Assembly (NCBI RefSeq): GCF_965249985.1
Contig: NZ_OZ252280.1
DNA: 64,000 nucleotides
Source: Algiphilus sp022763315
Lineage (GTDB): Bacteria; Pseudomonadota; Gammaproteobacteria; Nevskiales; Nevskiaceae
Strand: one strand, 5' to 3'
The first letter of the stretch is position 1, and each line of letters starts with the position of its first letter. Both the position numbers and the translations under genes were made by a program. Below, in pieces: positions 7,400-15,436 of this stretch. The notes under the pieces were generated by a model. It had not been told where the DNA came from. It saw nothing but the letters and a program-made list of their open reading frames with translations, and searched no databases.

Positions 7400-9196
7400 C
7401 TACTGATGCGGTACCAGCGACTTGGGCACACGCACCGGGCAGTCCAGCAGCATCTGCGCGAAGGCCTTGCCCTGCGGGTCGGTGCGCAGACTGGCGGCCC
7501 CGCCGCCGCCGAGTGCGTGGCGCAGCAGGAAGTTCAGGCTGTCGGACCCCGGCAGATACCAGCGCTGCACGCTGCCCCGCTGGGCATCGATCAGGTGGGC
7601 AAAGTAGGCCTGCACAGCCTCCGCGGTGAGCGTTTGGGCAATCCACGGCAGCAATTCAGGCGTGCGCGCGATCACGCCCACATTGGCGTGGTCGCCTTTG
7701 TCGCCGGAGCGGGCGCAGGCCACCTGGACCAATGGCACCTCGACCAGGTCCGCGCCGCCCTCGGGCGTGGGCGGTTCCACCGCCTGCGGCGGTAGATCGG
7801 CGTGATCCTCGGTAGGAATGGCGACCGCCTCGCGGCGATCGTCGACCGCGATTTCGGCCGTGATGCGGGACTTGGGCACGAGGGTCGAAAACAGCCGGGG
7901 CACCATGCTGGCCTGCGGGCGCCCGGAACCGAAGTAGCCGGTATAACCCGGCGCCATACCGGTCGCGGCTTGCGCGATCTCGCGCGAAAACAGCTGCATC
8001 GCCTTGGGATTCTTGTGCTGGACGGCAATCTTCATGACCACCTCGCGGGTGGCCTGTGCCGCGGGCCGGGCATGCGGGCCATAGCTTTCTTCCGAACCGA
8101 CCGCGTGAATGTCCACGCCGGTGAAATCGTCGAAGCCCTTCTCCTTGAACTGGCGACGCACCTTTTCGATGATCGCCTTGGCCACCGTGCGCCCCTTCTC
8201 GGCCGCATCGATGCCCCCCATCATGAACAAGGCCGCGCAGCGCATGCCGGCGGGATAAGTCGCGCTTACCTTGTAGTTGCCGCTGGGCGCGCGGCCCTTG
8301 GTGCCATGCACGGCGACGCGGTTGTTGCCCAGGTCCTCGTAGCGCACCGCGCTGAAGTCGCAGATCACATCCGGCAGGTAGTAGCTGCGCGGGTCACCGA
8401 TCTCGTACAGCATCTGCTCGAGGACCGTGAAACGGGTGACTGCTCCGCCCGTGCCCTCCGGCTTGGTGATGACCATGCTGCCGTCGGCCGCAACTTCGGC
8501 GATCGGGAAGCCCATGTCGGGATAGCCGTCCGCCACCGTGCGCCAGTCCGTGAAATTGCCGCCGGTGCACTGGGCGCCGCATTCGATGATGTGGCCGGCC
8601 AGCGAACCGGCCGCGAGCTGGTCATAGTCGGTCGGCCCCCAGCCCAGCTCATACATGAGCGGGCCGAGGACGACCGCGGAGTCCACGCAGCGGCCCGTGA
8701 CCACGATGTCCGCTCCAGACTCCAGCGCACGCACGATGGGCAGCGCGCCCAGGTAGGCATTCATCGAGACGATGCCTGAGGGCATGGCAGCACCGCTTTC
8801 CATCTCCACTGCGTCGCTGAAATCGTCCAGGCGCGGCATCAGGTCATCGCCGAGCACCACCGCCACCTTGAGCGACACGCCGGCCTGCTCAAGCACCTCC
8901 TCCAGCGCCTTCTTGCAGGCCAGCGGATTCACCCCGCCGGCATTGGCCACCACCTTGATGCCCTTCTGCGCGATCTGCGGCGCCAGATCCCCCATGACGT
9001 GCTTGACGAAGTCGTTGGCGTAGCCTTCGTCCGGATCGCGCATGCGCTTGGCCGCGAGAATGGACATGGTGATCTCGGCCAGATAGTCGAAGACCAGGTA
9101 GTCGATGTCGCCCTTGCTGACCAGCTGCTCCGCCGCGGTATTGGTATCCCCCCAGAATCCGGCTGCACAGCCGATACGCACTGTCTTGTCTGTCAT
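7400..9196 (-). CDS. AtuA family protein (DUF1446 type) of acyl/terpenoid catabolism
   Basis: A 598-residue protein of the acyclic terpene utilisation AtuA family. The N-terminal two thirds, beginning TVRIGCAAGFWGDTNTAAEQL, is the DUF1446-type domain, with VVANAGGVNPLAC (about 83-95) and VVTGRCVDSAVVLGPL; the last 110 residues form the separate small domain (VQVACARSGDKGDHANVGVIAR). In Pseudomonas atuA is needed for growth on citronellol-like terpenes, but its biochemical activity is not settled. Here it lies upstream of the ETF genes and an enoyl-CoA reductase-like SDR, which supports a role in CoA-thioester breakdown. No carboxylase or acyl-CoA dehydrogenase is nearby, so the substrate remains open. 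Confidence 0.8.
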   Translation of the reverse strand: MTDKTVRIGCAAGFWGDTNTAAEQLVSKGDIDYLVFDYLAEITMSILAAKRMRDPDEGYANDFVKHVMGDLAPQIAQKGIKVVANAGGVNPLACKKALEEVLEQAGVSLKVAVVLGDDLMPRLDDFSDAVEMESGAAMPSGIVSMNAYLGALPIVRALESGADIVVTGRCVDSAVVLGPLMYELGWGPTDYDQLAAGSLAGHIIECGAQCTGGNFTDWRTVADGYPDMGFPIAEVAADGSMVITKPEGTGGAVTRFTVLEQMLYEIGDPRSYYLPDVICDFSAVRYEDLGNNRVAVHGTKGRAPSGNYKVSATYPAGMRCAALFMMGGIDAAEKGRTVAKAIIEKVRRQFKEKGFDDFTGVDIHAVGSEESYGPHARPAAQATREVVMKIAVQHKNPKAMQLFSREIAQAATGMAPGYTGYFGSGRPQASMVPRLFSTLVPKSRITAEIAVDDRREAVAIPTEDHADLPPQAVEPPTPEGGADLVEVPLVQVACARSGDKGDHANVGVIARTPELLPWIAQTLTAEAVQAYFAHLIDAQRGSVQRWYLPGSDSLNFLLRHALGGGGAASLRTDPQGKAFAQMLLDCPVRVPKSLVPHQ

Positions 9197-9303
9197 AGCT
9201 CCTGCCTTCTTGATCGCGATGCACAGCGTCGCGGCCCCGTGGCCCGCTCTGCCATCGCCAGTAATTGGTTCCGCCGCCCGCTCCCGTGGCGGAAAAATGC
9301 CTG

Positions 9304-9843
9304 CTAGGCCGGCACCAGTGCTTCACCCAAAAGGAGGGTCAAGGCCCCGGTAACCGCCGCTGCAAATACCCCTGCCAGCAGATCATCCACCATGATGCCA
9401 AGCCCCCCGCCAACATGCTGATCGAGCCAGCGGATGGGCCAGGGCTTCAGAATGTCGAAGAAACGGAAGCTCACGAAGGCAACCAGCAAGCCCAGCCAAA
9501 GCGGCGCATCCATCCAGCCGAGCGCCGGCAGCAGCGGCGCCGCCGCGACACAGTAACCGACCATCTCGTCCACCACGATTCCGGGGTGGTCGTGCACACC
9601 AAGCTTGCGGCTGCTGTAGGCACAAACCGCCCAGCCCAATAGCGCAAGGATCAGCAGCGCCAGCGCAAAGGCCTGCACATGCAGCCAGCTCAGCGCAAGA
9701 AACAGCAGAACACCCGGGATCGTGCCGAAGGTGCCCGGTGCCACCGGCGCCAGGCCAGTGCCAAAGCCGAAGGCGATGGTATGGATCGGCGAGGCCAGAA
9801 TCAGCCGCGGCGGAAAACGGATGGCACGGCCACTCTCAGACAT
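9304..9843 (-). CDS. pgpA: Phosphatidylglycerophosphatase A
   Basis: A 179-residue integral membrane enzyme that dephosphorylates phosphatidylglycerol phosphate. The N-terminal GTGLAPVAPGTFGTIPG motif (28-44) and the HDHPGIVVDEMVGY segment (about 104-117) are characteristic of PgpA, with several hydrophobic helices between and after. It is the last gene of the nrdR-rib-nusB-thiL-pgpA series, 41 bases after thiL, an order common in gammaproteobacteria. Confidence 0.95.
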   Translation of the reverse strand: MSESGRAIRFPPRLILASPIHTIAFGFGTGLAPVAPGTFGTIPGVLLFLALSWLHVQAFALALLILALLGWAVCAYSSRKLGVHDHPGIVVDEMVGYCVAAAPLLPALGWMDAPLWLGLLVAFVSFRFFDILKPWPIRWLDQHVGGGLGIMVDDLLAGVFAAAVTGALTLLLGEALVPA

Positions 9844-9884
9844 GGGACTTCACCCAGATGCGCCCATGCAGTTCGAAATCACTG

Positions 9885-10814
9885 TCAAAAATGGCTGTAC
9901 CCCCCTCTATCCATTTCTATTTCTGTGCCGTCGGTGCGTAACAGGCGCACACCGCTTCCGCGTCGGAAACGCCCGATCACGGTCAATGCCGTTCCCGTCT
10001 CCGCGCAGCGCGCCACGGCATGCTGGACCAGATCCGGAGCGATCGCCAGGGCCAACTCGTAGTCGTCGCCGCCGGTCGCCTGCCACGCCAGTCGCTGCGC
10101 CTCGGGCGTGGCGGTGGCCTGTAACGCCTCCGAGGCCGGCAGCAGATCGGCACGGATATCCGCCCCGAGATGACTGGCGCTGCAGATATGGCCGACATCG
10201 GCAAGCAGCCCATCGGAGAGATCCACTGCGGCGCGCGCCAGGCCACGCAGCGCCTGCCCCTCGACCAGCCGCGCCACGGGGCGATGCAGCCGTTGCTGCA
10301 GCGCTGCAGCCTCGGCGCCCGCCAGTGCGGCGGCGGCATCACCGAGCGTACCGGTGACCGCCAGCAGGTCCCCCGGTCGCGCACCGGAGCGCCGCAAGGC
10401 ACCGTCGACGGGCACCTCCCCGGTGACGGTGAGCGTCACGGTCAAAGGACCACGCGTGGTATCCCCACCCACAAGCGGCAGGTCCAGGTTGGTGACCGCC
10501 TCGCCCAGTCCACGCGCAAAGGCTTCCAGCCAATCCGCGTATACCGCCGGGAGGCTCAGCGCCAGCATGCAGCCCAGCGGTCGCGCGCCCATGGCCGCGA
10601 GATCGGAGGCTGCGGCCTGCAGCGCTTTCCAACCGACGCTGCCGGGTTCGGCGTCCTCGCGGAAATGGCGGCCCGCCACCATGGTGTCGCAGCTGAGCAC
10701 GAGCTCGTGGTCGGGCGAAACCGCCAGCAGAGCGGCGTCATCCCCCACGCCGAGCCGCACCGCAGGCCCGGTGGCACCGCCGAAATAGTCGCGGATCAGC
10801 TCGAATTCGGTCAC
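9885..10814 (-). CDS. thiL: Thiamine-monophosphate kinase
   Basis: A 309-residue ThiL that phosphorylates thiamine monophosphate to thiamine diphosphate. Visible motifs are LGVGDDAALL (21-30), the metal-binding LVLSCDTMVAGRHF, LVGGDTTRGPLTVT and DLSDGLLADVGHICSAS. The start MTEFELIRDYF is typical. It follows nusB by 12 bases, so the two are almost certainly in one transcript. Confidence 0.96.
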   Translation of the reverse strand: MTEFELIRDYFGGATGPAVRLGVGDDAALLAVSPDHELVLSCDTMVAGRHFREDAEPGSVGWKALQAAASDLAAMGARPLGCMLALSLPAVYADWLEAFARGLGEAVTNLDLPLVGGDTTRGPLTVTLTVTGEVPVDGALRRSGARPGDLLAVTGTLGDAAAALAGAEAAALQQRLHRPVARLVEGQALRGLARAAVDLSDGLLADVGHICSASHLGADIRADLLPASEALQATATPEAQRLAWQATGGDDYELALAIAPDLVQHAVARCAETGTALTVIGRFRRGSGVRLLRTDGTEIEMDRGGYSHF

Positions 10815-10826
10815 GCCGCGCTGGCT

Positions 10827-11303
10827 CTACAGACCGGCGCGCACATGCTCGGCACGCACATCGTGCGCAACCCGGTCGAGGACCCCATTCACGAAGCGAT
10901 AGGACTCGTCGACACCGCCGAACATCTTGGTCAAGTTGACGGATTCATTGACCACCACCCGCCAGGGCACGTCCGGCTTCGCCATGAGTTCGAAGGTGCC
11001 GACCAGCAGGATGGCGCGCTCGGTGGGGTCCAGTTCCTCCAGCGGCCGGTCCAGATGGGGCGCAAAGGTCTGCGTGATATGCGTGACATCCGCCGTGATC
11101 GCGCGCAGCAGCTCATCGAAGTAATTCCCGTCCGCGCGGCCCAGGCCGGGGTCCTCGCGGAATTCGCGCAGGATCTGCTCGGCCGGCGCTTCATTGACCA
11201 GCCAGTGATACAGCGCTTGCACCGTCAGTCGCCGCGCCAACCCGCGCCGGCTTGGTCCCTGTGCCTTCTGCCCCCGCCCCTTTGGGGCACCGCTGTCATT
11301 CAC
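10827..11303 (-). CDS. nusB: Transcription antitermination factor NusB
   Basis: A 158-residue NusB, the RNA-binding factor of the boxA antitermination complex. It shows RRLTVQALYHWLVNE, the FDELLRAITADVTHI stretch and the C-terminal DVPWRVVVNESVNLTKMFGGVDESYRFVNGVLD region typical of the family. A GTG start at 11303 overlaps the ribH stop as GTGA, which is a common coupling arrangement, and is preferred to an in-frame start at 11321 inside ribH. The basic, flexible first 20 residues are somewhat longer than average. Confidence 0.94.
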   Translation of the reverse strand: MNDSGAPKGRGQKAQGPSRRGLARRLTVQALYHWLVNEAPAEQILREFREDPGLGRADGNYFDELLRAITADVTHITQTFAPHLDRPLEELDPTERAILLVGTFELMAKPDVPWRVVVNESVNLTKMFGGVDESYRFVNGVLDRVAHDVRAEHVRAGL

Positions 11304-11797
11304 GGTGCGTCGACCTCCCATTCAAAGCGGATCATCTCGAGCACCGCCTGCGCGGCCTCGTAGCCCTTGTTGTCCTGCCCTTCCCCAGCGCGCTCGGCGG
11401 CCTGCTCCGCGGTGTTGACCGTGAGCACGCCGAAGCCGACCGGAAGGGCGTGCCGCAGCATGACCTCCTGCAGGCCGCGCGCGCACTCGCCGGCCACGAA
11501 ATCAAAATGTGGTGTATCGCCGCGGATCACCGCGCCCAGGGCCACCACGCCGTCGAAATGCTTGCCGCGGGCAAGCTGCTCGCAGGCCAGGGGCAGTTCA
11601 TAGGCGCCGGGCGCCCGAAACACGCTGACGTTGTTGTCTGCCACACCCCAATCGCGCAGGGCGTTGGCGGCCCCTTCCACCAGAGCATCCACCACCTCGG
11701 CATTCCAGCGCGTGGCCACGATGGCCACCCGGGTGTTGGCGAACTCACCCGGCGCCGGCGGCGGCGGTGCGTGGTATCCCGATTTCATATCGCTCAT
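11300..11797 (-). CDS. ribH: 6,7-dimethyl-8-ribityllumazine synthase
   Basis: A 165-residue lumazine synthase, the penultimate riboflavin enzyme. Motifs: VAIVATRWNAEVVDALVEGA, FRAPGAYELPLACEQLA, GAVIRGDTPHFDFVAGECARGLQEV with the catalytic His region, and LPVGFGVLTVNTAEQA. The N-terminus is about 10-15 residues longer than in short homologues and contains APPPPAPGEFA. The stop overlaps the nusB GTG; the start lies 12 bases after the ribB-X stop. Confidence 0.96.
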   Translation of the reverse strand: MSDMKSGYHAPPPPAPGEFANTRVAIVATRWNAEVVDALVEGAANALRDWGVADNNVSVFRAPGAYELPLACEQLARGKHFDGVVALGAVIRGDTPHFDFVAGECARGLQEVMLRHALPVGFGVLTVNTAEQAAERAGEGQDNKGYEAAQAVLEMIRFEWEVDAP

Positions 11798-11809
11798 GGC
11801 CGACCGCCC

Positions 11810-12988
11810 TCAATCGCAGGGAACATATTCCGTCACTTCCAGATCGAAGCCCGATAAGCCCTGCATGCGCTTGGGGGCGGACAGCACGCGCATCTTGCGC
11901 ACGCCCACATCGGACAGGATCTGCGCACCGATGCCATAGGTACGCAGCACTTCCTCGTGGTCGTGACCGGTGGTGATGGGCACATCCTGATGATGATGGC
12001 TGGCGCTCAGGCTCAGTTCCTGAATCTGCTGGGCAAGCTCGCGGGGCGACTCCGGCTTGCGCAGGACCACCAGCACGCCGTGGCCCTCCTCGGCGATGCG
12101 CTGCAGGGCGCGGCGCAGCGGCCAGCCGAAGTCGGGATGCTCCACGCCCAGGGTATCCGCCAGGGTATTGCGCAAATGCACGCGCACCAGCGTCGGGGTC
12201 TCCGGCGAAATCTCGCCGCGCACCAACGCCAGATGCACCGTGTTGTCGGCCGAATCCTCGTAGCTGATCAGACGGAAGGGCCCAAACTCGGTCTCCACCC
12301 GCGACTCCGCCACGCGCTCGACGCTGTGCTCCTGCTGCAGGCGATAGCGAATGAGATCGGCGATGGTGCCGATGCGCAGACCGTGCTCGCGCGCGAAGAC
12401 CTCCAGATCCGGCCGGCGCGCCATGGTGCCGTCCTCGTTCATGATCTCGACGATCACCGAGGCCGGCTCCAGGCCGGCAAGTCGCGCCAGATCGCAACCC
12501 GCCTCGGTGTGCCCGGCGCGGGTCAGCACCCCACCCGGCTGCGCCATCAGCGGAAAGACATGCCCCGGCTGCACCAGATCCTGCGGAGAGGCATCGGGCT
12601 TGACCGCAGTACGGATGGTATGCGCGCGGTCGAAGGCGGAAATGCCCGTGGTCACGCCCTCGGCCGCCTCGATGGACACCGTGAAGGCGGTGCGATGGGC
12701 GTCGTCGCCGTGCGCGACCATTGGCGGCAGGCGCAGCTGACGACAGCGCTCCGGGCTCAGCGTCAGACAGATGAGACCGCGGGCGTGCCGCGCCATGAAG
12801 TTGATGTCCTCGGCCCGCACGCATTCGGCGGCCATGATCAGATCGCCCTCGTTCTCGCGATCCTCGTCATCCATGATGACCACCATGCGCCCGGCACGGA
12901 TGTCATCCAGCACGTCGCTGATGCTGTCCAGTTCGCCGGCGGCCGTGGGGCGGCGCTCGGTTTGTTGTGTATTTTCGGGCTTGTTCAT
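11810..12988 (-). CDS. ribB: 3,4-dihydroxy-2-butanone-4-phosphate synthase with degenerate GTP cyclohydrolase II-like domain (RibBX type)
   Basis: A 392-residue protein. The N-terminal DHBP synthase domain is intact: MDDEDRENEGDLIMAAE (39-55), HTEAGCDLARLAGL and VIVEIMNEDGTMA. The C-terminal half aligns with GTP cyclohydrolase II, but where RibA has the zinc triad C-x10-C-x-C this protein reads VRVHLRNTLADTLGVEHPDFGWPL, without any cysteine. It should therefore make only the four-carbon unit from ribulose 5-phosphate, and a separate ribA is expected elsewhere. Such hybrids (RibBX) are known in other bacteria. The ATG at 12988 overlaps the ribE stop by 4 bases (ATGA). Confidence 0.92.
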   Translation of the reverse strand: MNKPENTQQTERRPTAAGELDSISDVLDDIRAGRMVVIMDDEDRENEGDLIMAAECVRAEDINFMARHARGLICLTLSPERCRQLRLPPMVAHGDDAHRTAFTVSIEAAEGVTTGISAFDRAHTIRTAVKPDASPQDLVQPGHVFPLMAQPGGVLTRAGHTEAGCDLARLAGLEPASVIVEIMNEDGTMARRPDLEVFAREHGLRIGTIADLIRYRLQQEHSVERVAESRVETEFGPFRLISYEDSADNTVHLALVRGEISPETPTLVRVHLRNTLADTLGVEHPDFGWPLRRALQRIAEEGHGVLVVLRKPESPRELAQQIQELSLSASHHHQDVPITTGHDHEEVLRTYGIGAQILSDVGVRKMRVLSAPKRMQGLSGFDLEVTEYVPCD

Positions 12989-13587
12989 GCGTGATCGCCT
13001 GCGCTGAGGAGTCGCTCGGTGTAGCGAGCGATGAGGTCCACTTCCATATTGGCGGCGCCGTCGATAGCCAGCGTGCCGAGCGTGGTGTTGGCCCATGTAT
13101 GCGGCACGATGTTAACGCCAAAGCGCGCCCCGTCCACGTCGTTGACCGTCAAGCTGATGCCGTCGATGCAGATCGAGCCCTTGCGCGCGACGTAGCGCGC
13201 CAGTGCGGCCGGCACCTCGAACTCCATGCGCCAGCTGCGCGCATCCTCGTGCCGGCTCCGCAAATGGCCGACGCCATCGACATGGCCGGACACCAGATGA
13301 CCGCCCAGCGGCTTGGCCAGGGTGAGCGCATGCTCCAGGTTGACTGCGCGCCCCGCTTCCCAGCCGCCGGCCGTGGTCGCTGCCAGCGTCTCCGCCGACA
13401 CGTCGGCGCGAAAACGGTCGCCCTCCATCTCGACCACGGTCAGACAGGCACCGGAGACCGCGATGCTGTCGCCAATGGCCGTATCCGCCAGAAAGCCCTC
13501 GGGGGTGGCGACCCAGAAGCGGCGGTCGCCACCGTCGTCGATGACCGCGTCGAGCGTGCCCACGCCCTCGATAATGCCGGTAAACAT
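12985..13587 (-). CDS. ribE: Riboflavin synthase, alpha subunit
   Basis: A 200-residue riboflavin synthase made of two lumazine-binding repeats. The start MFTGIIEGVG is diagnostic; repeat 1 has DSIAVSGACLTV, repeat 2 has GSICIDGISLTVNDVDG, and GHLVSGHVDGVG connects them. It dismutates two lumazine molecules to riboflavin. The ATG at 13587 lies 2 bases after the ribD stop; an upstream in-frame extension to 13725 is only the shadow of ribD. Its stop overlaps the start of ribB-X. Confidence 0.97.
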   Translation of the reverse strand: MFTGIIEGVGTLDAVIDDGGDRRFWVATPEGFLADTAIGDSIAVSGACLTVVEMEGDRFRADVSAETLAATTAGGWEAGRAVNLEHALTLAKPLGGHLVSGHVDGVGHLRSRHEDARSWRMEFEVPAALARYVARKGSICIDGISLTVNDVDGARFGVNIVPHTWANTTLGTLAIDGAANMEVDLIARYTERLLSAGDHA

Positions 13588-13589
13588 AG

Positions 13590-14720
13590 CTATTCCTTTT
13601 CCAAAGCTGCGTCGGTCGTAGACCGCTGCATGCCTGCCACGATCCGAAGGTCCTGCCCCACCATGGCAACATCCCGCCACTCCAGCGCGCGCCGCTGTGC
13701 CAGGTGTTCCAGCCCCGGCAACCACGCCAGCGGGCGCGCGTCGTCACCGAGCAGCGAGGGCGCGACATAGCAGAGCAATTCGTCCACCAGATCCGCCCGC
13801 AGCAGCGCACCGGCCAAGCGGGGGCCGGACTCTACCAGCACATCGTTGATCCCGGCCTCCGCCAATAGACGCAGAGCCGCAGACAAATCGAGCTGCTCGC
13901 CGATCAGAGGTACCGTAATGACGCGGACATGCGCAGGCGCGGCCACCGCTCCTGCGCTGCCCACCAGCCACCAGCAGGCGGTGCCGTCGTCATTGAAGAC
14001 CTGGGCATCGGCGGGCACGCGACCCCGGGCATCCAGCACGATGCGTTCCGGCTGCCGCGTACCGGGCAAGCCGTTGCGCACGGTCAGCCGCGGGTCGTCG
14101 TCGAGTACGGTCTGCGCGCTGGTGAGCACCGCATGATGACGGCCACGGGCGCGATGCCCATCCGCTCGGGCCGCCTCGCCGGTGATCCATTGCGACTCCC
14201 CGGATGCCATGGCCGTGCGGCCGTCCAGACTGAAGGCCATCTTCAAGGTGACAAAGGGGCGGCCGGCCTCAAGACGCTGCACAAAGCCACGGTTCAGCGC
14301 CCGCGCCTCCGCCGCCATCAGCCCCGACGCCACCTGCACGCCATTCGCCTCGAGTCGCGCCAGCCCCCCTCCCGCGGTGCGCGGATCGGGATCGACGTGG
14401 GCCGCGACGACCCGCCCCACGCGGGCGCGGATCAAGGCATCACAGCAGGGCGGCGTACGGCCGGTATGCGCACAAGGCTCCAGGGTGACATAGACGTCCG
14501 CTCCCTCTGCCGCTGCACCCGCCGCTTCCAGGGCCAGGGCCTCGGCATGCGGCTCACCGGCACGGGCATGAAAGCCCTCGCCCAATACCTGGCCGTCCTT
14601 GACGATGACGCAGCCCACCGCGGGATTCGGGTGCGTGGCGCCAAGACCGCGCCGCGCCAGGCGCAGGGCGCGCGCCATGTAGACGGCATCCTGGGGGGTG
14701 AAGGCTTCCTGCGCCGTCAT
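13590..14720 (-). CDS. ribD: Bifunctional diaminohydroxyphosphoribosylaminopyrimidine deaminase / 5-amino-6-(5-phosphoribosylamino)uracil reductase
   Basis: A 376-residue RibD. The N-terminal deaminase domain carries THPNPAVGCVIVKDG, the zinc His and catalytic Glu in PHAEALAL, and the zinc cysteines in PCAHTGRTPPCCDALI; the C-terminal reductase has SLDGRTAMASGESQWITG and LVESGPRLAGALL. It catalyses two consecutive steps after ring opening of GTP. The ATG at 14720 (MTAQEAFTPQDAVYMARAL) is preferred over 14747. It opens the tight ribD-ribE-ribBX-ribH-nusB series; a palindromic repeat separates it from nrdR. I saw no FMN riboswitch upstream. Confidence 0.96.
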   Translation of the reverse strand: MTAQEAFTPQDAVYMARALRLARRGLGATHPNPAVGCVIVKDGQVLGEGFHARAGEPHAEALALEAAGAAAEGADVYVTLEPCAHTGRTPPCCDALIRARVGRVVAAHVDPDPRTAGGGLARLEANGVQVASGLMAAEARALNRGFVQRLEAGRPFVTLKMAFSLDGRTAMASGESQWITGEAARADGHRARGRHHAVLTSAQTVLDDDPRLTVRNGLPGTRQPERIVLDARGRVPADAQVFNDDGTACWWLVGSAGAVAAPAHVRVITVPLIGEQLDLSAALRLLAEAGINDVLVESGPRLAGALLRADLVDELLCYVAPSLLGDDARPLAWLPGLEHLAQRRALEWRDVAMVGQDLRIVAGMQRSTTDAALEKE

Positions 14721-14757
14721 GCGCCGCGTGCTCCTTTCTGCGACCACTGATGCCGCT

Positions 14758-14869
14758 CACCCCCCTCATCCCCGGCCCTTCTCCCCGGGGGGAGAAGGGA
14801 GCACAGCACGAGTCGCATGCCAAGGGAAGCCCCTCGCGCCTCCGGGGAGAGGGGTTGGGGTGAGGGGGG
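14758..14869. repeat. Intergenic palindromic repeat, copy A (two facing units)
   Basis: Two facing GC-rich units. Unit 1 (14761-14800) has CCCCCTCATCCCCGGCC and then the hairpin CTTCTCCCC/GGGGAGAAG; unit 2 (14830-14869) contains CTCCGGGGAGAGGGG and ends GGGGTGAGGGGG, complementary to the start of unit 1. The same motif occurs at five other intergenic places. It lies between nrdR and ribD, with no open reading frame of its own. Confidence 0.85.
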
Positions 14870-14885
14870 AAACGCCGCCACCACC

Positions 14886-15407
14886 TCAGGCCGCGCTGTC
14901 ATCGTCTTCGCCGTTGTGAATCAGCGGCAGCTGACTGCGGCGCAGTTCGGCGCTGGGGGTCTGCTCAAGACGTTCAATTTCTTCGCGGAAGGCCTGCGCA
15001 TCGTTGAACTGGCGATAGACCGAGGCGAAACGGACGTAGGCCACATGGTCGAGATCGCGCAGTTCGTCCATGACCCATTCTCCGAGCGTGCGCGCGGGCA
15101 CGCTGCGCTCGCTGGCGGTGCGCAACTTCTCGACGATATGGTCGATGCTTTGTTGCAACCGTTCATCGCTGACGGGGCGCTTGTACAGCGCACGCACCAT
15201 GCCGCGGCGCAGCTTTTCCTCGTCGAAGGCTTCGGTGCTGCCGTCCGATTTGCGGATGGGCGGCACCGGCAGGTGGGCACGCTCGAAGGTGTTGAAGCGC
15301 GCCCCGCATTCGGGGCACTCGCGACGACGGCGGATGGATGAACCGTCATCCGCCGTGCGCGAGTCGACGACGCGCGTGTCGGCATGCCGGCAGTAGGGGC
15401 ACTGCAC
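14886..15407 (-). CDS. nrdR: Transcriptional repressor NrdR
   Basis: A 173-residue NrdR, the nucleotide-sensing repressor of ribonucleotide reductase genes. The N-terminal zinc ribbon uses C3, C6, C31 and C34 (MQCPYC...RRRECPECGARF) with the DNA-contacting VVDSRTADDGSSIRRRR between; the ATP-cone follows (VRKSDG...FDEEKLRRGMVRALYKRP), ending DVAYVRFASVYRQF-like. It is placed between glyA and ribD, the usual gammaproteobacterial position. No NrdR box was looked for beyond this window, as no nrd gene is present. Confidence 0.97.
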   Translation of the reverse strand: MQCPYCRHADTRVVDSRTADDGSSIRRRRECPECGARFNTFERAHLPVPPIRKSDGSTEAFDEEKLRRGMVRALYKRPVSDERLQQSIDHIVEKLRTASERSVPARTLGEWVMDELRDLDHVAYVRFASVYRQFNDAQAFREEIERLEQTPSAELRRSQLPLIHNGEDDDSAA

Positions 15408-15436
15408 GTCAGCCGCCGAGCACGCGCGTCATCAAA

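Noticed and set aside
5716..7629. Plus-strand open frame of 637 codons opposite ETF-QO
   Set aside because: Antisense of a strongly conserved gene; no recognisable domain, no start signal.
14721..14757. FMN riboswitch before ribD
   Set aside because: The space before ribD is too short and filled by a palindromic repeat; I could not find the conserved RFN stems.
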